From: Gemmatimonadota bacterium
GTDB taxonomy: Bacteria > Latescibacterota > UBA2968 > GCA-2709665
Reading direction: 5' to 3'
Length of the DNA: 40,604 bases
Assembly: GCA_002709665.1 (NCBI GenBank)
Contig: PAQK01000001.1
Span: 1-40,604 of the forward strand
In this document: piece after piece, positions 17,954 to 27,827 of the stretch
Layout of the letters: the number at the start of each line of letters is the position of its first letter
Numbering within the stretch: position 1 is the first letter of the stretch
Translations under genes and position numbers: made by a program
The notes under the pieces: model-generated
The model's input: the letters and a program-made list of their open reading frames with translations, nothing else
What the model was told of the DNA's origin: nothing
Database searches by the model: none

Positions 17954-18722
17954 TCGGTACCTGCAGGCTGGATGGGAAGGTAAGCCCGTCGATTTCCACT
18001 TTGTGATGGACACGCATGCCCACCTCGGGATGAATGTGGACTTTGTAGTGATGGACGGATCTGTGGAAGGCATGTTACGCTGCAAGGACAAGATGGGAAT
18101 CGACCTTACGGCGATTAGCTCCATTCCCGGCACCATTGGTGGGTGGACCAAGGGCAATGACGAGGTGATCGAGGCTGTTCAGAAATATCCCAAAAGGTTT
18201 CTGGGCTATGTCACGGTCAACGCACACGATCCAGACTCGGTGGTACCAGAATGTGAACGATGCTGGGATGCGGGCTTCAAAGCCCTCAAACTCCATACTG
18301 GTCAGAAACTGAACTACGATCATCCCAATATTCAGCCGGCACTCGAATTTGCGAATGACAAGGGGTGTCCGATCCTCTGCCACGTCTGGGGTCGAGAATT
18401 GGATCATATGGAGCCGCTGATTGAAAAGTACAGTAAAAGCATCTGGCTCCTGGCACACGCTGGGTGTGCGGATAAAGAGAAATACGTGAAGGTCGCGCAG
18501 AACCACGAGAATGCCGTTCTTGAGACATGCTATTCAAGGTGCCCAAAGGGATTGCTCGAGTACTTTGTCGACGAAGGATTGGAAGACAAGTCCCTATGGG
18601 GCTCGGATGCGGATTTTTATGCATCCACCCATCAGTTTGGGAGAGTGTTGTTCGCAGAATTAAGTGAGGAGATCAAGAAGAAGATGCTTTGTGACAATGC
18701 CAGGCGGGTGTTCGGGGTTTAG
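17946..18722 (+). CDS. Amidohydrolase-2 family metal-dependent hydrolase
   Basis: A 258-residue TIM-barrel hydrolase or decarboxylase of the amidohydrolase-2 family. All expected ligands are visible: MDTHAHLG (HxH), KLHTG, LCHVWG, LLAHAG and LWGSDADFY, which contains the catalytic Asp. It starts at GTG 17946 with AGGAGG about six bases upstream. It overlaps the previous gene by eight bases, which indicates translational coupling to its degenerate partner. The family hydrolyses lactones or decarboxylates aromatic acids; lactonase activity would suit a sugar-acid pathway, but that is only inference. Confidence 0.88.
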   Translation: MADRYLQAGWEGKPVDFHFVMDTHAHLGMNVDFVVMDGSVEGMLRCKDKMGIDLTAISSIPGTIGGWTKGNDEVIEAVQKYPKRFLGYVTVNAHDPDSVVPECERCWDAGFKALKLHTGQKLNYDHPNIQPALEFANDKGCPILCHVWGRELDHMEPLIEKYSKSIWLLAHAGCADKEKYVKVAQNHENAVLETCYSRCPKGLLEYFVDEGLEDKSLWGSDADFYASTHQFGRVLFAELSEEIKKKMLCDNARRVFGV

Positions 18723-18745
18723 GTTGAGTTTGAAACACAAAATTT

Positions 18746-18771
18746 AGGGGCGGACACACAGGTCCGCCCCT
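18746..18771. repeat. Perfect hairpin repeat with AGGGGCGGAC arms
   Basis: AGGGGCGGAC (18746-18755), loop ACACAG, GTCCGCCCCT (18762-18771) form a perfect 10-base stem. It lies 24 bases after the amidohydrolase stop. There is no T-run, so it is either a factor-dependent stop, an mRNA-stabilising hairpin or a REP-type element. Similar GGGGCGGAC hairpins occur between genes in many environmental genomes. Confidence 0.65.
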
Positions 18772-18875
18772 ACGCGTGGTGATTGTGGTAGAAATTATGT
18801 CGACGAGGTATTGCAGAATTATTATGGGTAAGTTCGCAAGCCCATATGGCAGACATGAATCAGGAAGGGAGAGGT

Positions 18876-21641
18876 ATGGCAGCGGAGTGGTTGGAGAGTT
18901 GGCGCGGGGAATTTGATATTGAAGAAATGATGGATACCGGGAGGTGGGAAAAGTATCGGCAGAGCGTGAGCCATCCGGCTACGATCTTTTCTAGAGGAGA
19001 TATTGAGCGGGCAAGAGATAACTGTGCCAGGCAGTCCTGGGGGAAGAAGGTCCTGGCGAGGCTGCTTGCCAGAATTGAGAAGGCTGGATCGGTTACAAAG
19101 GGTTGGGCTAAGACATATGTACCCAGTACCACCCCCTATTCACCGCATTTTACAATGTGTCCCAAGTGTGAATTTGCCAGAATGCATGGTGCTTACGATT
19201 GGTACCCAGATGATCCTGAACAAATTGTGTGCAAGGGTTGTGGAACAGTATACCCGAATGAGGATTATCCGGAGGATCTGACATTTCACAGCAAATACGA
19301 CATCAATCAAAAGATCACACTTTATGGTGGCAAGTCCTGGTACGCCTACGGGTACCAGGCGGTCCACTCCAGCTTTTCCGGACACGCTCGGATCCATCAG
19401 TGTAGGTACGCGGCCAATACCGCGGAAGATCTTGCGCTTGCATACGCGCTTACAGGCCGTAAGACGTTTGCCCGGAGTGCAGCGAACATCCTACGGCGGT
19501 TTGCAGATGTGCATCCGAATTATCTGATACATTCGTGCTATGGCGACATCGCAGATATGGATCCCAAGATCGCTGCGCCGAACGTCAATCACTTGCCTGA
19601 AGACGAGTGGTGTCCGCCCGGGAACACACCAAACCGAATTCTACATCCCGGCTACTGGGCCGTGTTGCGCTGGGGATCCTCAGGGGGGATGGAAGGGACA
19701 TCGTTACAGAAGGTGATCCTGGCATATGACCTAATCGCAGAGACATTGTCCGACGAGGACCGCAAGCATATCGAACACAACCTTCTGCTTGACGCTGCGA
19801 CAGTGCTCTACTGCAACAGCGTGATTAACAACAAGACCGGAATGAACAGGTGTGCTGTCGCCCTGATCGGTATCACCTGCGGTGATCCACTGCTGGTTCG
19901 TTTTGGGCTGGACGGATTCGTAAGGGCCGTGCGGGATTGGTGGCTTCCCGATGGCGGGACACCTGAATCGATCGGGTATGCACACATGATGCTCGCGGGA
20001 GTATGGCGAACCGCCGAGGCTATGAAGCAGTATTCGGATCCCGATGAACTCGATCTGGCCCCTGCCCGAATCGATCGCCTTGACCTCTACAAGTGGCCGC
20101 GATACCGAGCGGTCTGGCAGAACATGGCTCGTCCGCTTCTGCCCAACCTGGACTATCCGCTGCTCACAGACAACAGACTCCCCTGTCACCTCTCGGCAAT
20201 GCATGCCGACATGCTCGCACGGAACTATCCGTCACTGAATCACCAGCTCCTCCAACGAGATATCGCGAAGGTTCCCAGGTGTTACACCGGGCGTATCGCG
20301 CAGTTCTGGTATGGGGGTAACCTCGACTCCTCTGCAGCATTCTATAGAACTCCTGCCAGGCTACCTGCTCAACCACCGAAATTTGTTGATGATCTGGGTC
20401 CCCATCTCAACATCGGCACCTTGCGCACCGGTGAACGTGGAAATACCGGAACGACCATCCTCTATGGTGCTGACCACAAGGGACACCACCATTGTGATAA
20501 TCTGAATCTCTACTACTGGAAGGAAGGCCGCGAGCTTTTAACAGACCTGGGCTATCTCTGGGATATGGAAGATGTGAGATACGGTGTCACACGTACCCTT
20601 TCTCACAATCTGGTTCTGGTGGACGAAGCCGAGCAAATCTTGCAAGGCAGACGCACGACTTTTCACCTCTTCTCGTCCACACCGAACGCAAAGGTGATGG
20701 AGGCCTCCTCCAACGTATACCCCGGTGCATCCATCTACCAGCGAACTGTAGTCACTGTCAACAGCGGACCTACAGAATATGTGGTCGACGTCTTCCGTGT
20801 CAGAGGAGGAAAGACACACGACCTGGTACTCCACGGTCCAGACAACTCGTTGTCGCTAAAAGGCTTAGCTGCCAAAAGGACCCAAAAGCAGGTCTACGAC
20901 TTCACGCACCTGCGAAAAGGCCAATCCAACAGTCCCTGGACGGCAACCTGGAGACCGCACGGTGGCAAACCCTTCCGTGTTCACGTGCCTGCCAGCGCCA
21001 ATGAAACGGTCTTTGTCGGGCAAGGGTTTGGTCAGCGTAAAGCAGTGGATCGTGGTGAAACGATACCCTATCTCACCAGACGGCGCACCAAAAAGGGCAG
21101 CATTTTTACCACGGTATATTGCGAAGGCAGCACCGTGAAATCTGTAAGAGAACTATACTCGGATCCACGAACTCTCACCCTGGTCCTTGAAATCACTACA
21201 GAGAGGGGAAAGGACATCGTCATCAGCGCCGGTCCCAAAGGATCACCCAAGACCATTTCCCTCGGGGGCAGGATGCTGAAATTCGATGGAAAATTCGGTC
21301 TCATCGCGAGATCGGGAAGTATTCTGGTTGGCGGAACCCACCTTTCTCTGGGCAAGGTTACACTGAGCCAGCCTGAAGCAAGCATCTCGGGTCCTGTAAT
21401 CGAAACGTATCTGAATGAAGATGAATCCGGCCTTGTCACTTCGGGGGGTCCTGGTGACCTCGGCCAGATCATCGGTAAACAAATCTTTGTAACCGAGGGC
21501 AAAGGCCTGATCAGGACCTATCCCGTCCTCGGCCTTGCCCTTTCGGACGGAAGACCCGTGCTTATTACACGGCGCGGGAACGACGGATATGACATCCGTG
21601 GCGGCGATACATGGTCAGCCTGGTGTCAAACCATTACCTAG
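18876..21641 (+). CDS. Heparinase II/III-family polysaccharide lyase-like protein (copy 1)
   Basis: A 921-residue protein with an N-terminal helical (alpha/alpha toroid) part, a zinc ribbon (CPKC at 95-98 and CKGC at 119-122, followed by YPNEDYP), and a C-terminal heparinase II/III-like beta-sheet domain with GADHKGHHHCDNLNLYYW and ELLTDLGYLWD. The INNKTGMNR segment resembles the Asn-containing active-site region. Such enzymes cleave uronic-acid-containing polysaccharides by beta-elimination. ATG 18876 is supported by GGAAGGG six bases upstream; ATG 18846 and ATG 18855 are alternatives. No signal peptide is present, so the substrate would be an imported oligosaccharide. A second heparinase-like gene is at 32755-34539. 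Confidence 0.85.
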   Translation: MAAEWLESWRGEFDIEEMMDTGRWEKYRQSVSHPATIFSRGDIERARDNCARQSWGKKVLARLLARIEKAGSVTKGWAKTYVPSTTPYSPHFTMCPKCEFARMHGAYDWYPDDPEQIVCKGCGTVYPNEDYPEDLTFHSKYDINQKITLYGGKSWYAYGYQAVHSSFSGHARIHQCRYAANTAEDLALAYALTGRKTFARSAANILRRFADVHPNYLIHSCYGDIADMDPKIAAPNVNHLPEDEWCPPGNTPNRILHPGYWAVLRWGSSGGMEGTSLQKVILAYDLIAETLSDEDRKHIEHNLLLDAATVLYCNSVINNKTGMNRCAVALIGITCGDPLLVRFGLDGFVRAVRDWWLPDGGTPESIGYAHMMLAGVWRTAEAMKQYSDPDELDLAPARIDRLDLYKWPRYRAVWQNMARPLLPNLDYPLLTDNRLPCHLSAMHADMLARNYPSLNHQLLQRDIAKVPRCYTGRIAQFWYGGNLDSSAAFYRTPARLPAQPPKFVDDLGPHLNIGTLRTGERGNTGTTILYGADHKGHHHCDNLNLYYWKEGRELLTDLGYLWDMEDVRYGVTRTLSHNLVLVDEAEQILQGRRTTFHLFSSTPNAKVMEASSNVYPGASIYQRTVVTVNSGPTEYVVDVFRVRGGKTHDLVLHGPDNSLSLKGLAAKRTQKQVYDFTHLRKGQSNSPWTATWRPHGGKPFRVHVPASANETVFVGQGFGQRKAVDRGETIPYLTRRRTKKGSIFTTVYCEGSTVKSVRELYSDPRTLTLVLEITTERGKDIVISAGPKGSPKTISLGGRMLKFDGKFGLIARSGSILVGGTHLSLGKVTLSQPEASISGPVIETYLNEDESGLVTSGGPGDLGQIIGKQIFVTEGKGLIRTYPVLGLALSDGRPVLITRRGNDGYDIRGGDTWSAWCQTIT

Positions 21642-21650
21642 AACGGGGTC

Positions 21651-22586
21651 TTGCGTGTGAAGATCGGGATCGGCGCATCAAACGATGTCAAGGAGACCGT
21701 GGCACGATGCAAGGAGGTCGGCGTCAGTTCTGTCTACATCTCCTGCTCGTCGATGAAGGGGTTTAGAGAAAACGGCTATCCTGAATTGGACTGTCTGCTT
21801 CGCTTAAGGGAAGGGCTCGAGAAAGAAGGCATCGACGCCACAAGTGCGACATACTGGTTCGCTAAATGGCCTGATCGTCGATTCAGACCGGGCGCTACCA
21901 ACCCCGATATCCTCCTGACAAGAAACCGAGAATGCATCGATGCCATGGCCAAGATGCTCGAAGTCCTAGGTAAGGCCGGCGTCACTTCCATCCTCCACTA
22001 CATCGACCTTGGTAAGCCCGATGACCCGTCACAAGAGGACCCCTGTTGGGAGGGTCTCATCGACATCTACTCAGAATTGGTCCCAATCGCCGAAAACCAC
22101 GGAATAGGGATTGGCACACATAGCCTGCACCGCCTTCTGGCGGATGGCGTACGGGAAAGGGCTGTGGACTCAGGGATGCGCATCGAGGATTACAACACCT
22201 ATCGCGCCGAGGGTTGGGGCGGACCATTCCTCGTAGGTACATGGAAAGAGTTACGATGTCTGATCGCCGCGGTGCCGAGCCCAAGCAATGGGATCACGCT
22301 CTGCACAGGAATGGACATCCCAGGCGGAGATGTTGTGGATCTGGTGCGGGAATTCGGTGAGAAGATCCACTTCTGTCAGCTGAGAGACCACACAGGAAGA
22401 TGGCCCGAGGGCATCGAAGTGCCGCCGGGAGAAGGAACAATGAATTTGAAGGCAATCGTGGCAGCGCTATCGGAGATGGGATTCAGTGGCGTGGTGAATC
22501 CCGAGCATCTGGGGAAGCCGAGATACGAAGGTGAGGATCTGGTGAAGGTGGCGGTGGGGTATGAGAGGGGGCTGTTGGACGGATAG
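21651..22586 (+). CDS. UxuA-like / xylose isomerase-like TIM barrel protein
   Basis: A 311-residue protein of the AP-endonuclease-2/xylose isomerase-like fold. The segment LCTGMDIPGGDVVDLVREFG followed by KIHFCQLRDHTGRWPEG and PGEGTMNLKAIVAALSEMGFSG follows the order of mannonate dehydratase (UxuA) motifs: a Cys-containing loop, then His/Arg after a strand, then the GEG-D region and an ending with PEHLG. It is shorter than classical UxuA, so the reaction may be a dehydration or an epimerisation. TTG 21651 or GTG 21657 could start it. It is the last gene of the plus-strand series and follows the heparinase-like gene by about 10 bases. Convergent genes begin 72 bases later. Confidence 0.75.
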   Translation: MRVKIGIGASNDVKETVARCKEVGVSSVYISCSSMKGFRENGYPELDCLLRLREGLEKEGIDATSATYWFAKWPDRRFRPGATNPDILLTRNRECIDAMAKMLEVLGKAGVTSILHYIDLGKPDDPSQEDPCWEGLIDIYSELVPIAENHGIGIGTHSLHRLLADGVRERAVDSGMRIEDYNTYRAEGWGGPFLVGTWKELRCLIAAVPSPSNGITLCTGMDIPGGDVVDLVREFGEKIHFCQLRDHTGRWPEGIEVPPGEGTMNLKAIVAALSEMGFSGVVNPEHLGKPRYEGEDLVKVAVGYERGLLDG

Positions 22587-22658
22587 CTGCTGACCGGGAG
22601 GAAAGTAGGTCTGACGATTGGGAATTTCAGTTTGATGCGGATCATCACACCTTAGTGA

Positions 22659-24572
22659 CTACCCACGAACGCTCCGCAAAGGCTTACTACGGGAGAACGA
22701 ACCCTTCGCAATGCCACTGATTCTCAACCAGGACCTGTAGGGTGTTCCGCCTTCGCCGGCACTTCCGAAGTCGCAAAGCCTTAGTTTTCTCCCCTCGCCA
22801 TCGCGGTATTCCAGCAACAAGATCGGTTCAATACGACCTTTCCAATTGATATGGCGGCGTCTGAGAGTACGGCCATCAAGCTCCGGTAGGTCACCCGGAT
22901 CGATTTCATTGAACCGCCGATCGTAGGTCATCAGGATGGGTCCGCGATACATGGAGACCCGGCCGCGACATTGCTTACTTCCAACCCAGAAATGTTCCGA
23001 CATATCCAGACGGATCTCTACACAATCCCCCTTTTTCCAATCACGCTCCAGTGGAAAATAGCTTCCAGCAGAGACGTTACGGATCCGCTCCCCGTTCACG
23101 TAAAGCCGTGTTTTCTCCGACCAGAAAGGGATTCGCAGGTTCAACCTGAATTGCATTGTGCTGGATGGATGAATGCTCAGCCTTATGTGTCCGTTGACCG
23201 GATAACTGGTTTCCTGAACAAACTTGACTCTCCGGTTGGAACCCAGTTTGGCCGTCATCGTAGATGGACCGTAGTAGTTCAGAGTGATCCCGTCATCTCC
23301 CTGGTGCATCAGCGCCCAATCGCTGATCATGCCAAGGCCGCGATGCCCGTTGACGCTGCAGCAGTTCAGCTCCGAGGTGCCCTCCCGCGAGTGACATGCA
23401 ATAGAATGTGCGCTAGCCCTACGAACACCATCCATAGGTGTGTCGTAAGTAACCCAGCGGCCAGACGCCGAGTGCATTCCGACCACGGAATTGAGCGTAG
23501 ACAGTTCAATTTCATCTGCCACAATGGAACTACCCGTCAAACGCAGCATTTCAACGCTCATCGCGATCCAGGCAATCGTACAGCAGGTTTCAATGGGGAG
23601 TTTCAGGTATGGGTTCCCCCTGGCACGCTCCGCGCTGCTGAAGCCTCCGTTGTTGTGGCGATCCAACTTGACAATGCTCCAGTAAATGTGCTCGAAGGAT
23701 TCACGATATCGCCGATTACCGGTGATGTAGTAGAGCTCCGGCAACGCCATGATCGTGTGCAGACTCTCCCACCTTGGCTTTGGTGTCTGGTGGAACTCCT
23801 TTCCCTCCAATGCCGTCCGCACGTAATCCCCCGCATACTCTCCTCCCCGTCCCCGCAGCTCGAATTCATGCACGATTTGCTCCGCTAACTGCATATATCG
23901 GCGGACTCCGGTCTTCTTGTGCAGCAGACAGAGCGCATGTACCGGGGAGAGATTCGTCTCAGTCCTTCGTCCAGCATCAACCAGACGTCTTCCTGTGCCC
24001 AGAAACCTGGTGCAAAGCAGGTCAGCGATCTTCCTGGCGCTACGCAAGGCCTTTTTATCGCCTGCTAACTCAGCCCATAGCATCAGCCCCATCATTGTGT
24101 GATAGTGTCCCCAGGCGTCCCAAGTATCACTGCCTCCGTTCCGCCCATCCGTCTTGCTTTCAGGAAGCCCGGTAACACCGAGAATGCCGGACCCTCCGCC
24201 GCGACTGCTGTTCGGCGCCCTCCCTGTCAGGCGCGAACCCTGCGGCCATGGTCCAAGGTATCCGTCCTCGTCCTGGCAGGCAACCAAATCCGTAACGAAG
24301 TCTGCCAGGACCGCCCTCAGTCCATTATCCCCCGTAAGCCGCAGAACCTGCACTGCGCCCGTCAAGTATTTGCCGGCAAATTCTCCTGCAAAGGGCACCA
24401 TGTCACGCAACGGTCGCCGATCCCGATCACGCAGGATCTCAAGGATACCCGGGTTGGACGATGGAACGACCTTGATCCATTGGTCTGTGACCTTCTGGAG
24501 ATATTGTCCCAACCAGCCGTCCAGGCTGTATTGACTCACTGCGGCACGATCTAACTTTGGCGTTTCCTTCAT
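22659..24572 (-). CDS. Glycoside hydrolase family 127 (DUF1680) beta-L-arabinofuranosidase-like
   Basis: A 637-residue protein with the GH127 pattern. The zinc site E-x-C is E328-T-C330 (in IETCCTIAW), with C404-C405 in LNCCSVNG. In Bifidobacterium HypBA1 the equivalent residues are E338, C340, C417 and C418, of which C417 is the nucleophile. A likely acid/base Glu is E315 in GGFSSAE. Relatives remove beta-L-arabinofuranose. The start is ATG 24572 with GGAGG seven to eight bases upstream; the long upstream extension in frame overlaps the previous gene and is not used. No signal peptide is present. The LamG/VCBS gene ends 34 bases upstream, so the two are co-transcribed. Confidence 0.9.
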   Translation of the reverse strand: MKETPKLDRAAVSQYSLDGWLGQYLQKVTDQWIKVVPSSNPGILEILRDRDRRPLRDMVPFAGEFAGKYLTGAVQVLRLTGDNGLRAVLADFVTDLVACQDEDGYLGPWPQGSRLTGRAPNSSRGGGSGILGVTGLPESKTDGRNGGSDTWDAWGHYHTMMGLMLWAELAGDKKALRSARKIADLLCTRFLGTGRRLVDAGRRTETNLSPVHALCLLHKKTGVRRYMQLAEQIVHEFELRGRGGEYAGDYVRTALEGKEFHQTPKPRWESLHTIMALPELYYITGNRRYRESFEHIYWSIVKLDRHNNGGFSSAERARGNPYLKLPIETCCTIAWIAMSVEMLRLTGSSIVADEIELSTLNSVVGMHSASGRWVTYDTPMDGVRRASAHSIACHSREGTSELNCCSVNGHRGLGMISDWALMHQGDDGITLNYYGPSTMTAKLGSNRRVKFVQETSYPVNGHIRLSIHPSSTMQFRLNLRIPFWSEKTRLYVNGERIRNVSAGSYFPLERDWKKGDCVEIRLDMSEHFWVGSKQCRGRVSMYRGPILMTYDRRFNEIDPGDLPELDGRTLRRRHINWKGRIEPILLLEYRDGEGRKLRLCDFGSAGEGGTPYRSWLRISGIAKGSFSRSKPLRSVRG

Positions 24573-24606
24573 CTTATTGCCTCCCGCCACACCTGATAGG
24601 TTGGCA

Positions 24607-26496
24607 TCAATCTGAAGCCTTATAGACAAATGCCTCATCGGGGTATGTGAAGACAAGCTCATCACACCCGTCGCCGTCCACATCCATTACATCGCCACGG
24701 CCTTTCTGGATCCCGTAGGACCCCTTCGAAGGCAACTCGGGACAGTCCAATCGAACGCACACATTCCCGTGGCCATCCCACAGGCCAAAAGCCTCTTCCG
24801 AGGTGGACAGAAAAATAAAGTCTCTTCCGTCACCTGTCCAACGTACGGCAGGGCCGCCCTGACTCACTTTGTCGGGCTGCCACATCTTCACAAGCTCACC
24901 CTCTGTGTCCAGAACACTCAGCACACCGTAATTTCCCCACCGTGTACCCACGCAGTAGTCCATCCCCGGTCGGTCATGAAGATAATTTCCAGCCGAACAC
25001 CCTTGCACGTGACCCGCGTTGTGCCGAGCGATCACCTCGCCGGAACCGCCATCGAGAATAAAGAACCCGTCGTCCCCGTTCGTACCACATCCCCGTGGCT
25101 CCTGATTCGGTCCGTACAACCCCAACTGGACCTCATCCACGTGATCGTCGTCGTTCAACTCCGTCTCCAGGCACTTCCACAGGAGATTACCATCCGCATC
25201 GAAGAGATGAAATCCGGCGAGTATCTCTTCCCGTCCGTCACCATCGATGTCACACATCGCCAGCCGATGACCGTAGCGAGGACGTCCCACCTGAGCGGCC
25301 CACAACAGATTCAGAGACCCATCGTACGCCCAAAGGGTTCGCCCACCCCGGCTCTCGCGGTCATCTTTAATGACAAATTCCTGCTGTCGACCGTTCCCGC
25401 TCAAATCCGCGGGGTACCAAGGAAACAGATCTGGTGCGATCCTCTGCCCTCGGTGCCCCTGAAACGGGCACGACGAGGGCAAAGGCGCTTCGTTTACAAT
25501 CTCGCCATTCTCGCTCGACAGAACCACCATCCGTTCATCGTCCATTATGCCAAGGATTTCCTCGCGTCCATCGCCATCGACATCGATGGCATAGGGAAAT
25601 CGGATCGGTATCTCTTGCCCCCACAGGAGATTCCCCTCCGTGTCGGACACACCCACTCGAGGGATGGTGCCGGAACCGTATCGGGATGCGAATTCTGCAG
25701 AGAAAACCGAATCCGAGTTGTACATCAAGAAACCCCAGGTCCCCTCCGGTCCAACCCGGCGAAGTTGGCTCACTTCGTGTGGCCAATTCGGCTTCGGGTA
25801 TCTAGCCAGGAATCTCTCTTGGGGGAATTTCGATTGGAATTCAGCCGCACGGTTCGCTCTCGCGGTGCGCCGAATCTCATAATTCTCGCTCTCATTACCA
25901 CCACCAGTAATCTTTACATCCTCAAACCGAACACGGCCCTGGTTATGGATCCCGGCCCCACCTGTCAGATATTGGCCATCTGTGACATCAAAAACCTCGA
26001 CACCGTCAAGATATGCACGTAGACATGCACCCTCCACCGACAGGCCCAGCGTATGGTAACGACGGCGATCCACCTCAAGCGGCGTTTCAGCGAGAACGTG
26101 CCATTCGGTGTTGTCCCGGCGGTAAAGGACAAGCCTGCCGGAACATTCTACGGTAAGCAGGTAGTAGTGTCGCGATGTCTGATATCGTGCCAGAATCCCA
26201 CCCTTCGCGCCTTGGCCAATCACACGCACGCGCGACTCAACTATGTAGTCCCCCCAGTCCATACTCCCCGTCGTCATCGCCGCTTCTACTGAGCGCTCGC
26301 ACTCCAGAACCGTACCCACATCCTCCTCTTCATCGAGGATATACGGACTCTGTCGCTGCCAATATTTATGTGGTGTCAGCGGGAGAACCCAATCTGCCAG
26401 GTATTTGTCCTCGATTGTCTTGTCGGAGTCGCCAAAGTCAAAGATGCGACCCACCGGAGCATCGGTCAGGTTAATCTCTGCTAGAATTTTATTCAT
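24607..26496 (-). CDS. LamG-like plus VCBS/FG-GAP beta-propeller protein
   Basis: A 629-residue protein. Residues about 60-200 form a concanavalin A-like beta-sandwich, similar to 3-keto-disaccharide hydrolase-type and laminin-G domains. Residues about 260-629 contain repeated calcium-binding FG-GAP loops (DVDGDGREEIL, DIDGDGREEIL, DVDGDGCDEL), as in rhamnogalacturonan lyases of PL11. No signal peptide or membrane anchor is visible, which is odd because such propellers are usually extracellular. Whether it is a lyase or a binding protein cannot be decided from sequence. Translation begins at ATG 26496. It lies between the decayed island and GH127. Confidence 0.78.
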   Translation of the reverse strand: MNKILAEINLTDAPVGRIFDFGDSDKTIEDKYLADWVLPLTPHKYWQRQSPYILDEEEDVGTVLECERSVEAAMTTGSMDWGDYIVESRVRVIGQGAKGGILARYQTSRHYYLLTVECSGRLVLYRRDNTEWHVLAETPLEVDRRRYHTLGLSVEGACLRAYLDGVEVFDVTDGQYLTGGAGIHNQGRVRFEDVKITGGGNESENYEIRRTARANRAAEFQSKFPQERFLARYPKPNWPHEVSQLRRVGPEGTWGFLMYNSDSVFSAEFASRYGSGTIPRVGVSDTEGNLLWGQEIPIRFPYAIDVDGDGREEILGIMDDERMVVLSSENGEIVNEAPLPSSCPFQGHRGQRIAPDLFPWYPADLSGNGRQQEFVIKDDRESRGGRTLWAYDGSLNLLWAAQVGRPRYGHRLAMCDIDGDGREEILAGFHLFDADGNLLWKCLETELNDDDHVDEVQLGLYGPNQEPRGCGTNGDDGFFILDGGSGEVIARHNAGHVQGCSAGNYLHDRPGMDYCVGTRWGNYGVLSVLDTEGELVKMWQPDKVSQGGPAVRWTGDGRDFIFLSTSEEAFGLWDGHGNVCVRLDCPELPSKGSYGIQKGRGDVMDVDGDGCDELVFTYPDEAFVYKASD

Positions 26497-26664
26497 TTTC
26501 AGGTATGTTCCCCGATAAAGAGTAACTTGTCCGATTCCCCAGCTTCGGTTCTTACTCGAAATCGCCGGCCGTTCGGCCAGCGGAGTATTGATCCCAACTT
26601 GAGATCTTTAGTGTTTGGGCAATGTCCTTTTGGCCATGAAATCGTCGCAGCGCAGCAAGGCGAC

Positions 26665-26987
26665 TTATGCGATCTCCGCTCCCGCCTTTTCAAGAAGAAC
26701 CCGGAGCAATGAACGATGACAGTGGGTTTCACTCTCGCAGTAGCAACCGACGGACAAATTGGTGTGTTTCGACAACGCAGCCAGCAAATCTATATCGCGA
26801 CGCCTGTCGGTTTCCTCCATTTCGGCCAGGAAATGCCGTTTGAATTTGCGCCATCCGGGCTCCTCGGTCCAAGTGGATGCTTTCAGGAGTTCCTCGCTGG
26901 GCGCAGGTTTGGAAACCACACATCGTAGATATTCTTACGTGCATAGTCTTCCTTTTTTACACCCCTGGGAGGACGTAATTCTATCAC
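26665..26987 (-). pseudogene. Frameshifted DUF488-family gene
   Basis: From GTG 26987 the frame reads RPPRGVKKEDYARKN and then IYDVWFPNL, matching DUF488 proteins. A one-base loss at about 26900 moves the rest to another frame that reads APSEELLK, KFKRHFLAEM and SVGCYCESETHCHRSLL, the normal C-terminus. Together they make one DUF488 protein of about 107 aa. Its 5' end overlaps the end of the broken metallophosphoesterase gene. DUF488 function is unknown. Confidence 0.65.
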
Positions 26988-27658
26988 AGTCGATTTCCAC
27001 CCGCCTGTGTGTGAGTTCGCAGCCTGATCGGTCCGCATCAAGAATCCCATACTTGGCCCGTCTGTCCGAAGTCTGCGCATTGGCAGTGCAACCGAAGGTA
27101 ATGAAACGTGTTCCATTGGCACTCAAATCAGCCTCCAGGTGTGTATGCCCAGCGAAAATCAGTTCTGCCTAGCAATCTGAAAATCTCTCGATCAACTCGC
27201 TATCAGTCGTTTCCGCCAGGAATCCCAGCCTATCGCTCACCAGCAAAGCGTGGACACCAAGAACACGAGTTCCATCGGGCAATACAATACGCTGTTTGGT
27301 TGGGAGATCTCTCAACCATTCGAACCAGCCCTTCGCCGAAAATGCACCCCGTGCCCAACCATTACCCTGCTCGACACTGACCAGCTGATTTAAAAGAGCC
27401 GGTTCCGACATGACGCACTCAAAGAATGGCCCGCGCCTTCCACCCTTTCCGAGATAACAATCCGTATTGCCAGTGACGCAATTGACTTTCTGCAGGCGGA
27501 AAACCCGCTCCATCACACCAACAGGATCATAGCCCTGATTAACCAAATCCCCGAGAATCCAATATCCGTCCACCACCCCCTTCTGCATGGATGTCGTCCA
27601 ATACAGCATCGAGAGCGATGGCGTTCCCAGAGATGTCGGAGAGTATGGCGATGCGCAG
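26935..27658 (-). pseudogene. Degenerate calcineurin-like metallophosphoesterase gene
   Basis: Pieces in two frames assemble one YfcE/Ap4A-hydrolase-like metallophosphoesterase. The N-terminus LRIAILSDISGNAIALDAVL begins with CTG instead of a start codon and has Ser in place of the His of the DxH motif. A +1 shift then lies in the G-rich run complementary to 27571-27580, after which GYWILGDLV and VTGNTD follow. An in-frame TAG at 27169-27171 interrupts it just before AELIFAGHTHLEADL, the final GHTH motif. The C-terminus ends at 26935. Four separate lesions show real decay rather than one sequencing error. Confidence 0.72.
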
Positions 27659-27827
27659 GGATCTGTCACACTTATCTAGAAAGCGTGTAACCGCACGACG
27701 GTCCGGACGGTAAGTCACCGAGTATTTATGGCATGGACATTGGGGATGATCCAAGAACACTTAAAATGTGCTTCAGGTCGGATGGCCGAGTCCCTACTCG
27801 GACGACAGCAATGTCGTGAATCAAACT

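Noticed and set aside
19140-19281. Heparinase zinc ribbon as a novel fusion
   Set aside because: The CPKC...CKGC...YPN arrangement is a known feature of a heparinase-like subfamily, so I did not list it as new.
22587-22658. Terminator between the two convergent operons
   Set aside because: No stem with a T-run was found in this 72-base gap; termination may be factor-dependent.
22971-23888. Long plus-strand open frame opposite GH127
   Set aside because: Antisense to a clear GH127 gene, with no recognisable motif and unlikely residue composition.
24769-26022. 417-codon plus-strand open frame opposite the LamG/VCBS gene
   Set aside because: It lies antisense to the repeated calcium-loop codons of a supported gene and shows no motif.
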